Source: Heterotrichella gracilis (Eukaryota > Sar > Xanthophyceae > Tribonematales > Xanthonemataceae). Taken from it: a DNA stretch of 64,000 nucleotides. Position 1 is the stretch's first letter. The number at the start of each line of letters is the position of its first letter. The stretch is taken from contig JAULBX010019411.1 of the NCBI GenBank assembly GCA_032358255.1, forward strand, positions 18,795 to 82,794, given 5' to 3'. Positions 27,698 through 40,895 of this stretch are shown piece after piece. The translations under genes and the position numbers were made by a program. Under the pieces are notes generated by a model, which had not been told where the DNA came from, did no database searches, and worked only from the letters and a program-made list of their open reading frames with translations.

Positions 27698-30600
27698 TTA
27701 GACCTGCACGCGGCCACCCTGCGCCCCGCCCATTGCCGCCAGCGCTGCCTTTGCCGCATGGTTTGGCGCCAGCCCCTTGTGCGCCATGGGTGTGCGCGTG
27801 ACTGGCGACACCCCGCTGGTGCGCATCCAGTGCTCAATTGCGCGGCGCTCGTAGCAGTAGCCGTCAGCAGCCATGACGGGGTCAACCATTAGCTCCTGCA
27901 ACAATTCACAACCACAATCATAACCACAGCTACAAAGATGGTAGAAATATTACGTGTGATTTTATTTTTAATTTTTTTTTGTGGAAAAAGCAGTGCTTTT
28001 GGTGGATCGGTTAGTAACCCACAAATAGGATCATGCGGCACATATACACCATCTGCCAGAAGGTGCAAAGGAGAGGCGCCAGTATGTTGCTCACGCACAT
28101 ATAGAAAACATGCGCGTGTGCTGATTCTTGCACATAAGGATGCACAGTCACAACATGGCGTGCATTCAGCGCCGGCGAGTGTGTACACATGGTGAGTGGG
28201 CAGCACCTTGGTTAGTGGGCAATGCAAGCCCGGGTGCAGGCACCGCTGCTTGTGCGCGTGGGTGCTCACGGGCGCCATGCGTGGCCCCTGACCATGGTGC
28301 GCAGCCAAGGGGTGCTGCTGCTGCTGCTGCCACAGAGGCGGCTGCACAGGGGGGTGCGCCTGGCCATACCGGCCGTACCCTGGGCGAGGGGGCCCCCTGC
28401 GCACAGGCTGTGGTGGTGGCTGGTGGGGGTAATGGGGTTGCACCTGCCTGTGCTGCATCATGGGCGCCTGCGGCGGTAGCGCCGGCTGACCCCCGTACCC
28501 CTGCTGCATACCCCACTGCTGCTGAGCAAAGGGAGGCTGCGCGGGCGGCGGCACTCGCCTGGCGACAGCCGGGCCCCTGGCATGCACTGGCAGCCCTGCA
28601 GGGCCGTGGACGCCGTGCGGTGGTGGTGGCGCAAATCGCTGCTGCCCACCCGCCAACACCGCCGCTCCCATGGGGATACGGCGGGGAGGCGGTTGCGGCA
28701 CGGGGGTCCCATCAAAGTCAAAATCGCTGAGCACGCTCTCTGCTGACAGCTCAGCGATGCTCGCCCCAAACATCTCGTGCTCCTGCTCCTCCTCCCCCTG
28801 CATGCACCCCCCCACTGCACCCAGGGCCTGGCCCCCTCGGGACACCTCCTCGTCAGGCATCAGAGTGCTGCTGAACAGGATCCCGCTGGTGCGCAGCTGG
28901 GGCTGGGACAGGTGCGGGAACCTCCCAGAGAAGGCGCCGAACGAGGACGCCAGGGCGGGGCCCCAAGTGTCCGCTGCGCTGCCGCTGCTGGCGCTGTCGC
29001 AGGACGCCTGGCTGGAGGCAGGGACGTAGGGTGGGGCAGCGCTTGACAGTGTGGGGGCAGGCGGGGGTGGCTGGCTGGGCCCAAGCGCCGCTTGACCCAT
29101 GGCGGGTGGCGAGGGGGGCGCCGGTGCCGGCGCTGGCGCCTGCGCTGCGTCTGATGGCACTGCGGCGTGCACCGCGGCGGGGGGCGCACTGAGCTCGGCC
29201 AAACCACCTCCAACCTGTGGCGCCTGCTGGGCATCAGGTTGCCCTGCGGCGGCATCTGGCGCATCCCCAGGCAGCACATCCATGGTGCTTGCCGAGCTGG
29301 GCCTGCGCACCATCCCCGGGAAGGGGAACACCTCCACGCTGGTGATGTCTGGCACGCCATCCTGGATGCCTGCAGCCACGCCGTCCAACGACCCCGACAG
29401 CCAGAGGACCGAGCCAGCGGTGCTGGATGGAGCGGCGGGTGGTAGCGGTTGCTGTGTGCACACCTCCTCGTCGCTCATGGCTGCCTTGGGCTCCTTGGGC
29501 GACTGGGTGGGTGTGAAGACAAGCACATCCACGTCCCGCGGCGCAGCCACGGGCTTGACGCCGTCACCTGGGGTGGGAGCAGCGGGTGGGTTAGTTAGGC
29601 TCTGATGCGGGGCATGGCTGTGGGTGGGTGCATGCATGTGGCAAGTGCTGGCCTGACAACGCTGGCCAGAGAATTATGACGCTATATTGAGTTTTCGGTG
29701 CGTGTGTTCTCACCTGGGGTGTTCCTGGGGGCCGCGCTTGCCGCGGCGCCATCATCCCTGGCACGCCTGGTGGCTTTCCCAGCCGCAGGGGGTTCTGGGA
29801 GCGTGTTAGCTGCCTCTGCCTGCTCCCTACGCTTGGCGTGTTTCCTGCGCTTGGTGTGGCCCTTCTGCTGCGCCTGGCTGGCACTGGCACTGGCACTGGC
29901 CTGTACAGCCACCGACTCGGTGCCTGCGCTGCTTGAGTCCTCGTTGTCCGCCAAGTGGCTGTCGCTCTCCTCTGCCTGCACATGTGCACAACCGCAAAGG
30001 TGGGTTCTCAGGCAATCACAAGAGCAGAACGTGGCCGCAAAAAGACACCGTTGACACTGTACTTGCGTTTGATGCAAATTTCCATTCATTTCTTGATCAG
30101 ATTACAAGAGAAAAGAGTTTATATGTACTTGACAGGAACGTACTAATGGCATGTGTTATGCAATTTTGATAAATCATTCATGCCATTTTTAAAAACAATT
30201 TGGACAAAAACATTCAAAACATTTTATATTTTTATTTTGTAATTTAATGGGAATTAAAAGTGGCAAGCACAGCTCTGCGTACCTGCACCTTGCGCGCCTT
30301 CTGCTTGTGCGCCGTGACCACAGTCCACTCAGTCTCGCCCCGGCCTTCCACACCCCGCGCCTCCCCCTCCACCTCCGCTGCCATCTCCCGCGCCAGCTGC
30401 AGCGCCACCGCCTCATCTAGCAGCAGCTCCTGGCGGCTCTGGGGGCCGCAGCCAGGTGGCGATGACACGTCAGCAAGCGCAGTCCCAGGTGGCGACGCCA
30501 CAGCGACCAATGACTGCACAGTCCCAGGTGGCGAGACCCCAGCTTCGTCCAGTCGCTGTGCAGTGCCAGGTAGCGGCGTTGGCGCAGCAGTGGGAGCTGG

Positions 30601-33600
30601 CGCATCAGTGGCCAGGGCGGCCTGTGCTGCCCTCTTCTTTGCTTTCTTGCTCTTGACAGGCGGCTGGACCTCAGTGGCCACCTGTGCCACATCGACTGGG
30701 CCACCAGCCTGGGTGTCTGGTGAAGCCGGGGAGGGTTCTGGCGGTTGCGTGGGCGGCGTGTCGGGAGTGGATTGTGCTGGGGATGTGTTGGCAGTAGCCT
30801 GAGGCTCCTTGGCTGCCGCCTGCTTGGCCTTTTTGGCTGCCTTCTTCTGCTGGCGTGCCTTGCCCTCCTCCTCCTCCTTCAGCAGCTGGAGCATGGCGCT
30901 GTCGGCTGCCGCACTTTCCACTGCCTGCAGGAAGGGGCATGTGCGGCTCAAAATCAGGCAGAGCGATGCACAGGAGGTTGCGGTCATCAAACACTGCTAG
31001 CATTGGCAGACCAGGAGTGAATTGCCAATCAGCAGGTGTGCCACAGTCTGATGCGCGAAAGCGCCCCTCGGCATGTGATCAGAGCGGCGCACTTGCACAT
31101 TTGGTGCTGCCATATGAAAAATGAAAAATGCCATATGAAAAGTGCGTTGGGAACATTGGGCGGGTTGGCACACACCATGTCCAGTTGCTTGACCTGCATC
31201 TGTATGTGGCCCCCACGTTCAACAGCTTGGTGCACAGCACGACTCGATACTGTCTGCTCCTCTTGGTGCACACCCAGTACATCAACCAGCGCAAGCGACA
31301 GGTGTTTAAGCCACAACCGGGCATGCACGCACAGATGCGCACATGAGAGCTACCATCTCCATAGGTCTTCTCACAGGTAATCTTACTCACCATCTTGAGC
31401 TGCTTGACCTGCATCTTTGACTCATGTGTGGCCGCCTCCCTGAACAGCTTGGCGCGCAGCATCGGCACCAGGATGGGCTTGAGGTGCTGGTCCAGCGCGC
31501 AGCATGCGTTGTCGATGATCTGCTTGAACGCAAACTGCCACACCAGCAGCAGCGTCACGTACTCGATCTCAAGCTGGCACAGCATGCAGCGGTCTTCGGC
31601 GCAGCGCAGCGCGGCGCGGTGGAGGTCGTCGTGGCGCACCTCACCTGGGGGGCCGGGAAACACATTGTCAGGGCCGCCCAAGTTTACGGATTTAGGGTTT
31701 GAGGTTAATAGCACAGTCGCTGCAATACTGCATGCAATTCCCCAGTTATGTATGAACAATGTACTATGATGTTGAGCAAAATAAGAATCAATATCCCTTC
31801 ATATGTCATCTCACTAACATCTTGCAGAACGGCGGGAGTGGCGGGCAGCGTATCCGCGAATCAGCGAATCAGGAGCTCCACACGCCATTCAGGAAGCAAA
31901 GCCGCTCTGTTTTCACATTGTGATTTGCACAGAGCATGATCCTTAAACCCTAAACAACTGTGATTTGCACACCACACACAGGTGCAGCAACACAGGCCAA
32001 GGACAAGGTCACGCCCACAGCCGCCGCAGCACCCACCACCACCCCCTGTCCCTCACCCTTGAGCGGGCTCTGCTTGTCCTTGAGCTTGACCTCGTAGGCC
32101 AGCACAATCTCCATGCGCTCCTGCACGCCCACAATCTCCCCGCTGAAGCTGTCGCAGATCACGCACGCCTCGCCCACCAGGCCGTTGATCACCTGCACGC
32201 ATGCACATACATGCACATTGTGACAATGATGGATACCCAATGTAGCCACCTGTGCAATAGTATCCAGAAACGACAAAATCACCCACAACCATGCAGGAAG
32301 AAGGTGCAAACCGGTATCAAGCAGACAAGGAGTAAGGGCTGATGCCCGGCGATTACCATTCGGCAACACCCGCAGGTGTATGCCGGCACTGCAGCTTGCA
32401 GGGTGTGCAGCAAGAAGATTGTGATGCAAATGTAACCCCCTCATATGGGCCCATGATCCACAGCATGTTATGCATGACACAGCCGCTCACCTTGCTGGAA
32501 TGCATGTAATTATCTAACTATCTAACTAACCGTCGCTTACCTGCTGCTGCTCCCGGTGCCATCTGCATGCTTCCCGCTGCGCAGCGCTGTCCCAGCATGG
32601 GTGTATGTCTGTGACTGGTGTGCAGGTGGAGCAGCCGGAGCAGGCGGTGGGGAGCTGCATACACACATGTATTGGTCAGGGGTACAATTGTGGTGTTCCA
32701 GTACTTGAAACTGTGACAGCATGCCTGATATTCCGCCCGACAGAACAATGTAGTCCCATGTGCCCAAAATCTGCGCATGTGTGCCCTAATTGATACACAA
32801 CATTTGCACCAGCCTGGCATGGCGCATGACATTATGTCACGGATACATGCGCCCACCTGATAATAACATCAAGGATGTTGGGCATATTGCGTAAAACGGT
32901 ATCATGTGGCAGATAGCGCACATGCAGAGATGATGACCGATGGTGTAACCGTACGCAGTGCACAAGTTTTTGCGCTCACCGCCTGCTTGATGTATCTGGC
33001 CTTGTTCTGCAGCTGCACGGCCTGCTTGGCCTGGTGCATGTGCAGGTACTCGTGCGCCTCGCTGTGGGACACCCCGCTGCCACCACCCAAGGCCACCGCC
33101 TTGCCCGTGTCCTTGTCATCAGGCCTGCACATGCACCACATATGTCAAGATTCTCAGCAGGATAGTCAGCAGGGATATGTCAGCATGATGGTCAGAAATA
33201 TTTTCAGTACAAGCACCAGCGAAATCATCTTTGCAACGCATCCGCAAGCTTGTCCAAACAATGCCACAAAGGGCTCTTCACCAATGCGTCTGGACAAGTG
33301 GCACATCACAAATTGATTACAATTCAGGGATTCACATACCTTGGTGCGGGTTTCAACAGCGTGGTGAGCTGCGCCTCCACATGCGACAGCTGCGAGGCGC
33401 ACATGTCCACTGTTTCCTGGATCTTGATTGAGAACCACAGCCACATGTAGTAGGCAGAGGGGCGCAGGCGAAGGTCTGCACAGGGCACAGCCACCACCAT
33501 CAGCACAGCGTGACAGGGCACAATCAATGGCTTCCAACAGGACACAGCAACAGTGGCAGCTACCACACCAACGCTGCATGGCCAGCAAAGAGTGCGCATG

Positions 33601-36600
33601 TCCGTGTTCTATTGCAAGAATGGTTTTTATTCGATGTTCGCCATTCAGCACTGATGCCCACATGCCACTCTTCCCCTGGCAGCTATCATCCAACTTGACA
33701 TGGGGAAAGTTGAACGAGTGAGCATGGCCTGCCACCTACCGCCCACAAGCGCCAAAGAATCCGACAGGTTGGTCGCGCTGCACGGCTCATCCGATCCATA
33801 CAGCCAGTCCATGATGACGTCCAGGTTGGCACTGGCCGCCTGCCCTGACGCACTGCGGGTCTGCTGCTCCACCCACTTCCTGTTCATCTGGACCGATTTC
33901 TTGTCCTTTGACAAGGTCAGGATCGAGGTGGGCCCATCCCTGGTCTTGGTGGGCTGGAAACACGGGAATGGACGCCGTTAGTGGATGCATGCACCAAACC
34001 ATGGGTGCCAGGGGTACAAGAAGTGCGCAGTGGCTGTTGCGCCATGCAGCAGTGCTGGCAGTGACTGTACTCAGCATGGACACATGTGCCTGTCCATTAA
34101 ATGCAGTGACTGCGGCACAACTGGACCCTCTGCATGCCCTGTCATACGCCATGTGGACCCCTATGGGTGTACGCAGCAGCACCCTCGTGGGCTGCAATGG
34201 TGTACAGGCCTGTCGCACATCTGCACCCATCTGCGCTACATGGACCACACTCCCATGCATCCAGCAGCGCCCCATGCATGTGGCAGCACCCATGCTGCCT
34301 GTCTCTCACCTCGTCCAGCTGGCTCAGCTTGCTCCCCCACAGGCAGCTGTCCGACATGTGCTGCATGTGGTTGGCAAAGTGAACCATGGCCTCGCACACC
34401 TCAAACACCTGCGTACATGGTAGTGATGAGTGCCTACAGATATTTGCATGCATGCAGATTGCGCTACACAAGTTGCTCAAGGTATATGCATTGCTGGGAG
34501 GCAGTGAGCAACAGCATAGCAGGTGGTATACCTGCTCGCATAACTTCAGCTGGTCCACGCTGTGCAGCAGGAAGAATGAACATCCCCATTCCAACATATG
34601 ACAAGTTGTGTGCCCCAGCATGGGAACATGAACACCAGGTGAAGGAACTCCTGCTTTACCAATAACCCCGTACAACATGTCCGTCGCATCCGTCCACACA
34701 TCCCCACCTGCATGTCTGTCAGCTGGTCCAGCATGCACATAAGACCCTCTGGGTGCTCGTGCTCTGGCAGGCGCCCAGTGTGGTGCAGGAAGTCCACAAT
34801 CTCGGGAGCCACGGTCACCCGCACAACCATCTCGTACCTAGCACAAGCGCAATTCAATTTTAAATTTGAAGGTGTAGAGTCTGATATCCTCGAGGATACT
34901 CCTATGACCACTTCAACGTTGGTACCAATGGGAGTCACAATCTGTGATGCTGGATGCAACATTACACATTGGCTTCAGCATGGCGTAGTATCTGCACTGG
35001 AAAGACCATATCTGACATTAGGAAAATCCCATGGTACCATAAGATGCATACTCACAAGACTGGGTGCGTCTTTGCCAGCTCTACCGCAATGAGGGACACC
35101 AGGTGGTTGGCCAGGCCGCGCAGCTCCCGCAGGCTGGGCCCAGAGTAGGCGCAGGTGTAGCCCATCTGCGCCTGCAGCTGGGCAGCAGCAGCCGCGTGCA
35201 GTGCCAGAAACTTGGTGTGCACACCTTTGTAGATCCCCGACCTGAAAGTGGGTCACCGGTACGGTGAGTTCCGGCTGTTTGAACGGCAGCTATTCATGAG
35301 GCGCAGGCTTATGGTTCATTGTCTGGATATAAAAGCTTGCGTAAATCATAGGCCCTAAACCATACACTATGCCAGTGACACTATGTATGTGGCTGGCATG
35401 TAAGCACGTGAGTTGTGGTTGTTGCTCACGTGAATCCCAGTTGCTGGTCCCAATCAAATCCAGTGGCTACCTGCTACCTGCTACATGTGTTGGCCAGTAG
35501 CTGTTTGCATGTGCCAATAATGTGATACACATCATTGATGCCCCTTACCATTTGCTGCTTATGTCCTGCCGCACAGCCTTGAGGGCATCCGACAGCCTGC
35601 TGTCCTTCTCCACGTCCTTGAACTTCTGGCTGTACCGAAACCCTGCTGTCATCTCGTCTGCCAGGTGCTTTCCCAGTGCAGACGGGGACGCCTGCACCCG
35701 CTTGGAGCAGCTGCTGTGCGGGCAAACCCACAGCTTGCAGGACTTGTGCTCCCCAAGCCTCTCCCAGGCCTGCTCAATGAGGTCGCAGGCCTCCACGTCA
35801 TCCCACTTCTTGGTTTCAGTGTTGACTGCAACGCCCATGACCCACTTCAGATGCTGTCAGGTGGATAGGGAACCAAACGACAAGCTGCAATTTACTGCCG
35901 TCAGGTGGACAGGGAAGGAAACACCAAGCTGTCACTGACACTTGCACCAAAGCAGGTAACATACTGCGGGTGCGTGGTTTTAGTACACAGGACTGACAGG
36001 TTATTATATGCATTCCAGCAGTACAGAACATAGCAAAAGGTCCATTCCACTTACACAATGCCACCAAGTGCTGCAGCCCCTCCGCTGCATCCTCAAGCTC
36101 CCCGTAGGTGGCTGTCAGCAACCCCAGGCGCTCCTTGTAGCTGAGCGCTTGGAGCAGCTTGCCAACCACAGCCCGCTGCTCAGCCAGGGAGATCTGCACC
36201 AGCACAAATTTCTGTCAGTGCAAGGAGATAAATGGGCCACGGGTGTGCACATGATCCGGAAAAGCACTGGAATGTGTTTCCCAGCGGCAGGCCCTCCACG
36301 CAAATAAGAGGAAACACACAAGGACTTTATGTTCAGCCCTTGGCACAAAACTGAATGGGCTTATTAGCTGCTGAATATGATGCTGTCTATCGCATCCAGG
36401 TTTGGTTGGGCGTGGTGTGACACCTCCATCAACACCTAGAAAACCCTAAACCCTAACTGGTGATCTGCACCATGCCACCTTGATGCATATGCATGCAAGG
36501 CGTGGCCCACGCTTCATGGCAGCGATGCCACACAACATACTAAGCAATACAACTCCAGACCAAGCAACACAGCACCCAATCCGATCTCAACGAAATGGTG

Positions 36601-37148
36601 TGACATGACGGCTGCACACTACACTGCCATGCCCCCAGTACTTTGCAGACGTGCAACCCTTGCAAGACCTTGTTGGTGCACACCAGGATAATAAAAGAAG
36701 ACTACTTGAGTATAACAGGCCACATATACCGTCCCAGTACCGTCGATGGGTTCTCTGTTTCCACGTTTTCTCAGGGTGCACTCGTGGCCATATGCCCAAG
36801 CTAAGTAACGCTCAACCACAGGGATGGCTGGCTCCAATTTAACTTGGACTAATACGTGCTTCATCTTCAGAAGCTTAAATTGAGACGGACTTCGTCTGAC
36901 ACCACTGAAAGAAAACTTAAATGCCGTTCAGAGGGCATCGATAGGCCGATCCTGGACCTGGACAGGCGATGATACCTGATCAGCCGCAACACCGAGTTAC
37001 ACAAGTTTGGTGGCCAACGCACCTTTGGTTGACGCTGCAGAGGTATCGTTTCTCCTGGGGCGCTGGAAGAGGCCGTTGAACTCGCCAGCGCATGGAGGGC
37101 AGGCTGCATTTGCGCACCCACGCCATGCCTTTTCTTCAAGGCAGCCAT
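27698..37148 (-). CDS. Very large protein with C-terminal U-box (putative E3 ubiquitin ligase); 5' end tentative
   Basis: Exons that join in phase (complement): 35549-35853, 35056-35241, 34708-34837, 34310-34408, 33740-33953, 33340-33475, 32980-33124, 32057-32192, 31391-31644, 30283-30924, 29714-29975, 28270-29567, 27698-27895. Upstream, 36055-36193 is likely. A start ATG at 37148 and an exon near 36700-36870 are possible but unproven. The protein exceeds 1,200 residues. The last exon is U-box-like: ELMVDPVMAADGYCYERRAIEHW, VTRTPM. The N-terminal half is helical with Cys pairs (KLWVCPHSSCSK). A Lys/Ala coiled coil follows (EEEEGKARQQKKAAKKAKQ), then low-complexity Pro/Gln/Ala sequence of about 430 residues. 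A ubiquitin-ligase role is inferred from the U-box; the rest matches nothing I recognise. Two adjacent genes wrongly joined is a possible alternative, though phases agree across the chain. Confidence 0.6.
28315..28335. repeat. CTG repeat coding polyGln in the U-box gene
   Basis: CTGCTGCTGCTGCTGCTG on the plus strand reads WQQQQQQH-type polyGln on the minus strand, in the Pro/Gln-rich region. Confidence 0.9.
31168..31247 (-). repeat. Degenerate copy of the 3' end of a U-box-gene exon
   Basis: CAGTTGCTTGACCTGCATCT then AACAGCTTGGTGCACAGCAC repeats GAGCTGCTTGACCTGCATCT then AACAGCTTGGCGCGCAGCAT of the exon ending at 31391. It lies downstream of that exon in gene direction and has lost the frame. 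Confidence 0.85.
34885..34898. repeat. 14-bp perfect palindrome
   Basis: TATCCTCGAGGATA in an intron of the U-box gene reads the same on both strands. Confidence 0.85.
35853..35936 (-). repeat. Tandem duplication at the acceptor of a U-box-gene exon
   Basis: TGTCAGGTGGATAGGGAACC and CGTCAGGTGGACAGGGAAGG, each followed by (A)AAC..CAAGCTG, form two units of about 42 bases immediately upstream of the exon that begins at 35853. Confidence 0.8.
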
Positions 37149-38380
37149 TCACCACAACAGCCGCAGCCCGGCTTACTCAGTTAGTTATCCTCCAATACTA
37201 AACTGAGTGAAAGACCTCCAAAAGGATAGTTGCTGCCTCACAATTGCCTCTGCAGCTCGCTTCGAAGCAGTGCGGCGGTCGAGGAAAAACCACGTCTTGT
37301 GGAACTTCACTAGGCATGCAGGATGCTTCTGCCTATCTGTACCTGTATCTGCGGCCCGTTTCTACACTAGTGGTATCGAATTGCGTTTGCAGCCAGCTTA
37401 TTGATATCGGTTTGTGTGCCTGATGCCAAGACTTTTCTGCCAAGTATATTAAAACCCTATTTAAGGGTTGTAGGTCAACCGGGTTGGCCTAGACTCTGAG
37501 CCCCTGGCCCGCAAGATAATTTCTGCACAAGACGTGGATTTAAATGCAGACAGCAACATTGCTGAGCAGCTGCCCTGGAAGGCATAAGCATTGGCTATCC
37601 ATGTGTTTCTCCTTGTGCGCTAGTTGCAGCGCATTGCATGGCCGTAGCGGAAGGCCTAAGCAATGTGCACTGATTACATGGCACGGCATACGATTTGAGT
37701 GGCAAATTATCAGTCAGACCCATAGTTAGCTAAGTGGTACTACTCGGAGCCATTCCTTCTGGATACATCAACACCAGGGTAGTTGTGTCCCTAAATATGA
37801 GTCAATCCTTCAGAAAATTGCGCGCCGGTGCAGCTAGTGCAGCAATTGTCCTAAAAACGCAACCATCATGATGCCAGTACCATCGGCGTAGGTACCATCT
37901 ATGGCTGTGCGTTGGAACCAGAAAAAGTCTCTGGTACCGTTCATTGAGTCACAATCCAGAAATGCCACCCTTGCCTGCAAGGGTAGCTCGTGTCTACCAT
38001 ACTATGACCAACATTGCAACTTTCAATTCCTGAATTGTTCCATGAAGTAACAGATGCAACCACTGTTCGTGCAGTTCAATTCAATTGAGTTAACAGCATG
38101 CATGGGGACACAGTGTATTTTGATTCATCATGGCCCCAGGGGATGTACAACAAACATGCATGCAAAAACAGTTGTGCTTACGATGCAATATTCATGGCTT
38201 TGACTCCTTGTCCAGTTTGGCGCACTGGTGCACTCAGAAGTTCTGGCAGTGCCAATCCCTAGCTTGGTAAAATCCTCCACGATCAACAGAGCACTTTCAA
38301 CCCATCGATGAGCCACCAATTCTGTGAAGGCAATATGACATCCCTTGCCCGCATTCTCATGTAGTTCGCCTCCAGGATCC
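37149..38380. other. Intergenic region between NTF2 and the U-box gene
   Basis: About 1.2 kb. It must contain the promoter of the U-box gene and the NTF2 3' UTR. Open frames here are short and resemble nothing. Confidence 0.4.
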
Positions 38381-39711
38381 TTAACCATAAAGGAGTCTGA
38401 AAATGTCTGCAACACACCCACATTTGTGGACACAGCTTGACATCCAGTGAGCATGCACAGGTGACGTCATACCGTATGGATGTCATGAAAAAATTGAATC
38501 ATTCCGAGACGTACCGTTAGTAATCACAAAATTTTGTCCACCATTTTGAGGTGAAAGTTGGAAGAGCTGGCTGAAGTTGAGGGGTTTTGCCCCACTTCCA
38601 GTCTTGCATTGGGGACACGGGTCAGTCACTGACAGTCAGGAGTGCAACCCATGGGAACCACCAGGAAACATGCAATTTACGACTATTAAAATACTTGCAA
38701 TGGTTCCAGGCAAGCAACACCAACACCAGCTCACCATGAGTTGTCCCGTGACGAGTATAAGGATGCCACCGGAGGCTGTTGGCTGGGCATCCAGAGAAGC
38801 CACTTTGTGCTGGACTTGCTGGTCGGGGGAGTTTGTGAGCTTGGCCTGAATGCTCTGCTGTCCCTGAATCTCCTCCCCTTCAAAAGTCAACAGGGACTGA
38901 TCCTGGTAGAACGCACCCAGCTGGCCCCTGTTTGTGTCAAACACGTTGTAGTAGTCTTCAACTAAGGCCTGCAGTGTTCAGGAAGGTTTCCCCGTAAATG
39001 TGACAGGAATGTGTTCAGCAGTAATGGGACTCGGGGTGGCTCCCAGCCAACCCAGGCCAATCCATAAAAATCAGTTGTCTTTTAGCATGTTTGGCAATTG
39101 ATGCACATGTTTCAAGTCCTGACAAAAGTGACATTCACAAAGAAATTAAATATCCAGTTACAGTGACTGTCACAGTGGCCTCACATGTCTTTTATCACAT
39201 TTTACTTGCGCCACTCCGGGTGATAGGTATTTGCCACTAACACATTTTGTCTTGCCCGGGCCTGGTAACTGTTTCACCGGCAGGTTTACCAAAAGCTATA
39301 CCTAAATCCCCACAGGGCTGGCACTGCCCCATAAGAAATTAGGATTGACCCCGCAGTGGTTTAGGGTAATCGTTGCTGCCGCGGGGTTTAAGGGGTTGTA
39401 GGCCGCCCATTTTTCACACTTTAGGGTTTAGGGTTGCTAAGGTTGCTCACGCAGGGTATAAGGGTATGTCGTGCGCCCTGGTCTGACTCAAGAGTGCCTC
39501 AGTACTTTCTGTCATACATACGCCGCATGGTGATGGCACATGGCAAGGCTCAGTCTTAGGCTGGGGCTTAGTGACTTTGCACCACCACCCATGCAGTGTC
39601 CTAGACCTAGGGTACCACCCGGGGTATCGCTAACCTGGAGGGTAACTGTACCTTGGCAATGGCATCCGGTTGAGTCAGTGTGAGGCCAGAGAGGATGAAA
39701 TGAGTGGACAT
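38381..39711 (-). CDS. NTF2: Nuclear transport factor 2, 4 exons
   Basis: Homodimeric factor that carries Ran-GDP back into the nucleus. Exons (complement): 39652-39711, 38735-38968, 38515-38602, 38381-38406; in phase, 135 residues, against about 125 for plant and animal NTF2. Diagnostic sequence: PDAIAKALVEDYYNVFDTNR, LGAFYQDQSLLTFEGEEIQG, KLTNSPDQQVQHKV, SLDAQPTASGGILILVTGQL, FSQLFQLSPQNGG and the ending NDIFRLLYG. The N-terminus is about 10 residues longer than usual because ATG 39711 was taken as start; no closer ATG precedes PDAIAK. The last exon is very small (26 coding bases) but its fit to DIFRL is exact. Confidence 0.95.
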
Positions 39712-40895
39712 GGTCACCAGGATCCACCGACCTGGCACCTGGCAGCGTGCCATAACAGCAGAGTGAGACCTTGTACGCAACATGCTGGCTGGCACAATTG
39801 TTCAAAAGTGCAGGCAGACAGTGCCAGTCCTACAAGAGACTTCGACTCGATGATTGCAAGTTGCAAGCTGGCCCAGGTGTTACAGACTGAGTCCCTGCTA
39901 GGCAGTGCCCTCAGGGTGCGGCACCCTGCGAGTGCAGGATCTTTTACGTCAACGGTTGATCAAGTTGAACTTCTGAAGCTCCATGTATGCCATGGAAGTG
40001 TCGAATGCTGTCAGCTCGAATGCTGCCATATCCCGGGGAAATGGGGCTTTGGTTGCTGTTCCACTAAATCTATGTGTCGACGCGAGGCTCGTCGAGAATG
40101 GTAAGCTCTCGAACCGTTGCCAAGATCGGCCCTTCAGGCTGACGCACCAGCTAGCTTCCTCGTGACCAGGCCATGGGCCATCGTGCTGCCCTAAACCCCC
40201 AGCCTAAACCCTAGGCTAGGGGATCTTCCCGAGGATCATCATCAGGCTTGTCGAGTCAGATTGGTAGTCCAAGATTGGAAACTCCATGATGCCAATACTG
40301 CAAATTGAAAGGGCCTCACAAGGGGATTTCCAACCCCTGGGGCTAGCTACTGAATTGTGAGCAGGGCAGCTGACTTGAAGGGCCTTGCCTGGTACTACCT
40401 ACTAGGCAAGCCGCTTGGGGCCGAAGGGGCTCCGGGTAACCCACAAACGGTCGCTGTGGCAGTAGCCCCAGCCCAACCCGCGGGGGGCTGCCCGCAGTGT
40501 CTGACTCAGCAGCTGCTGACGACCAAGAACTCAAGTGATGTTTACCCGAGAGTACTTACAGAAATTAAAGTATAGATGATAATAATTAATTCATATAGTA
40601 GTCAGTGACAATCAAAGTGTGCGAACCTTAGGCTAGACCTGAGCGATAGCGATATTGTCACAACTTGCAGAACGCTCAATTCCTGCAGAATGTTTCATTC
40701 ACGCATGTGACATGCCTAACGATATGGGGAGTGTTTTGGATTACACAAGCCAGACATCCACAGCATTCGTTGCAACAGTCAACATGCTGCATGCCTATAA
40801 CGCTGCCGATTACCACAGCATATTCCTGCCAGGACAGGCACTTTTCTAAACCGCAGACTTTTATAGCATCTAACGGCCCCCAGGGTAATCTATTC
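39712..40895. other. Intergenic region, NTF2 / DNA glycosylase
   Basis: About 1.2 kb upstream of NTF2 and downstream of the glycosylase gene. It contains telomere-like CCTAAACCCCCAGCCTAAACCCTAGG at about 40191. No gene is seen. Confidence 0.45.

Noticed and set aside
27889-29637. A single 582-residue open frame on the minus strand
   Set aside because: Only 28270-29567 is exon. The tail from 28270 down to 27889 reads through an intron (rich in Cys, Ile, Lys, unlike the Pro/Gln/Ala exon) and the splice to the U-box exon at 27895 keeps phase.
36619-36864. Minus-strand open frame as a certain exon of the U-box gene
   Set aside because: It can be spliced in phase, but codon use (TTA, GTA) is AT-richer than the neighbouring exons and no domain is visible. 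I kept it only as a possibility in the gene entry.
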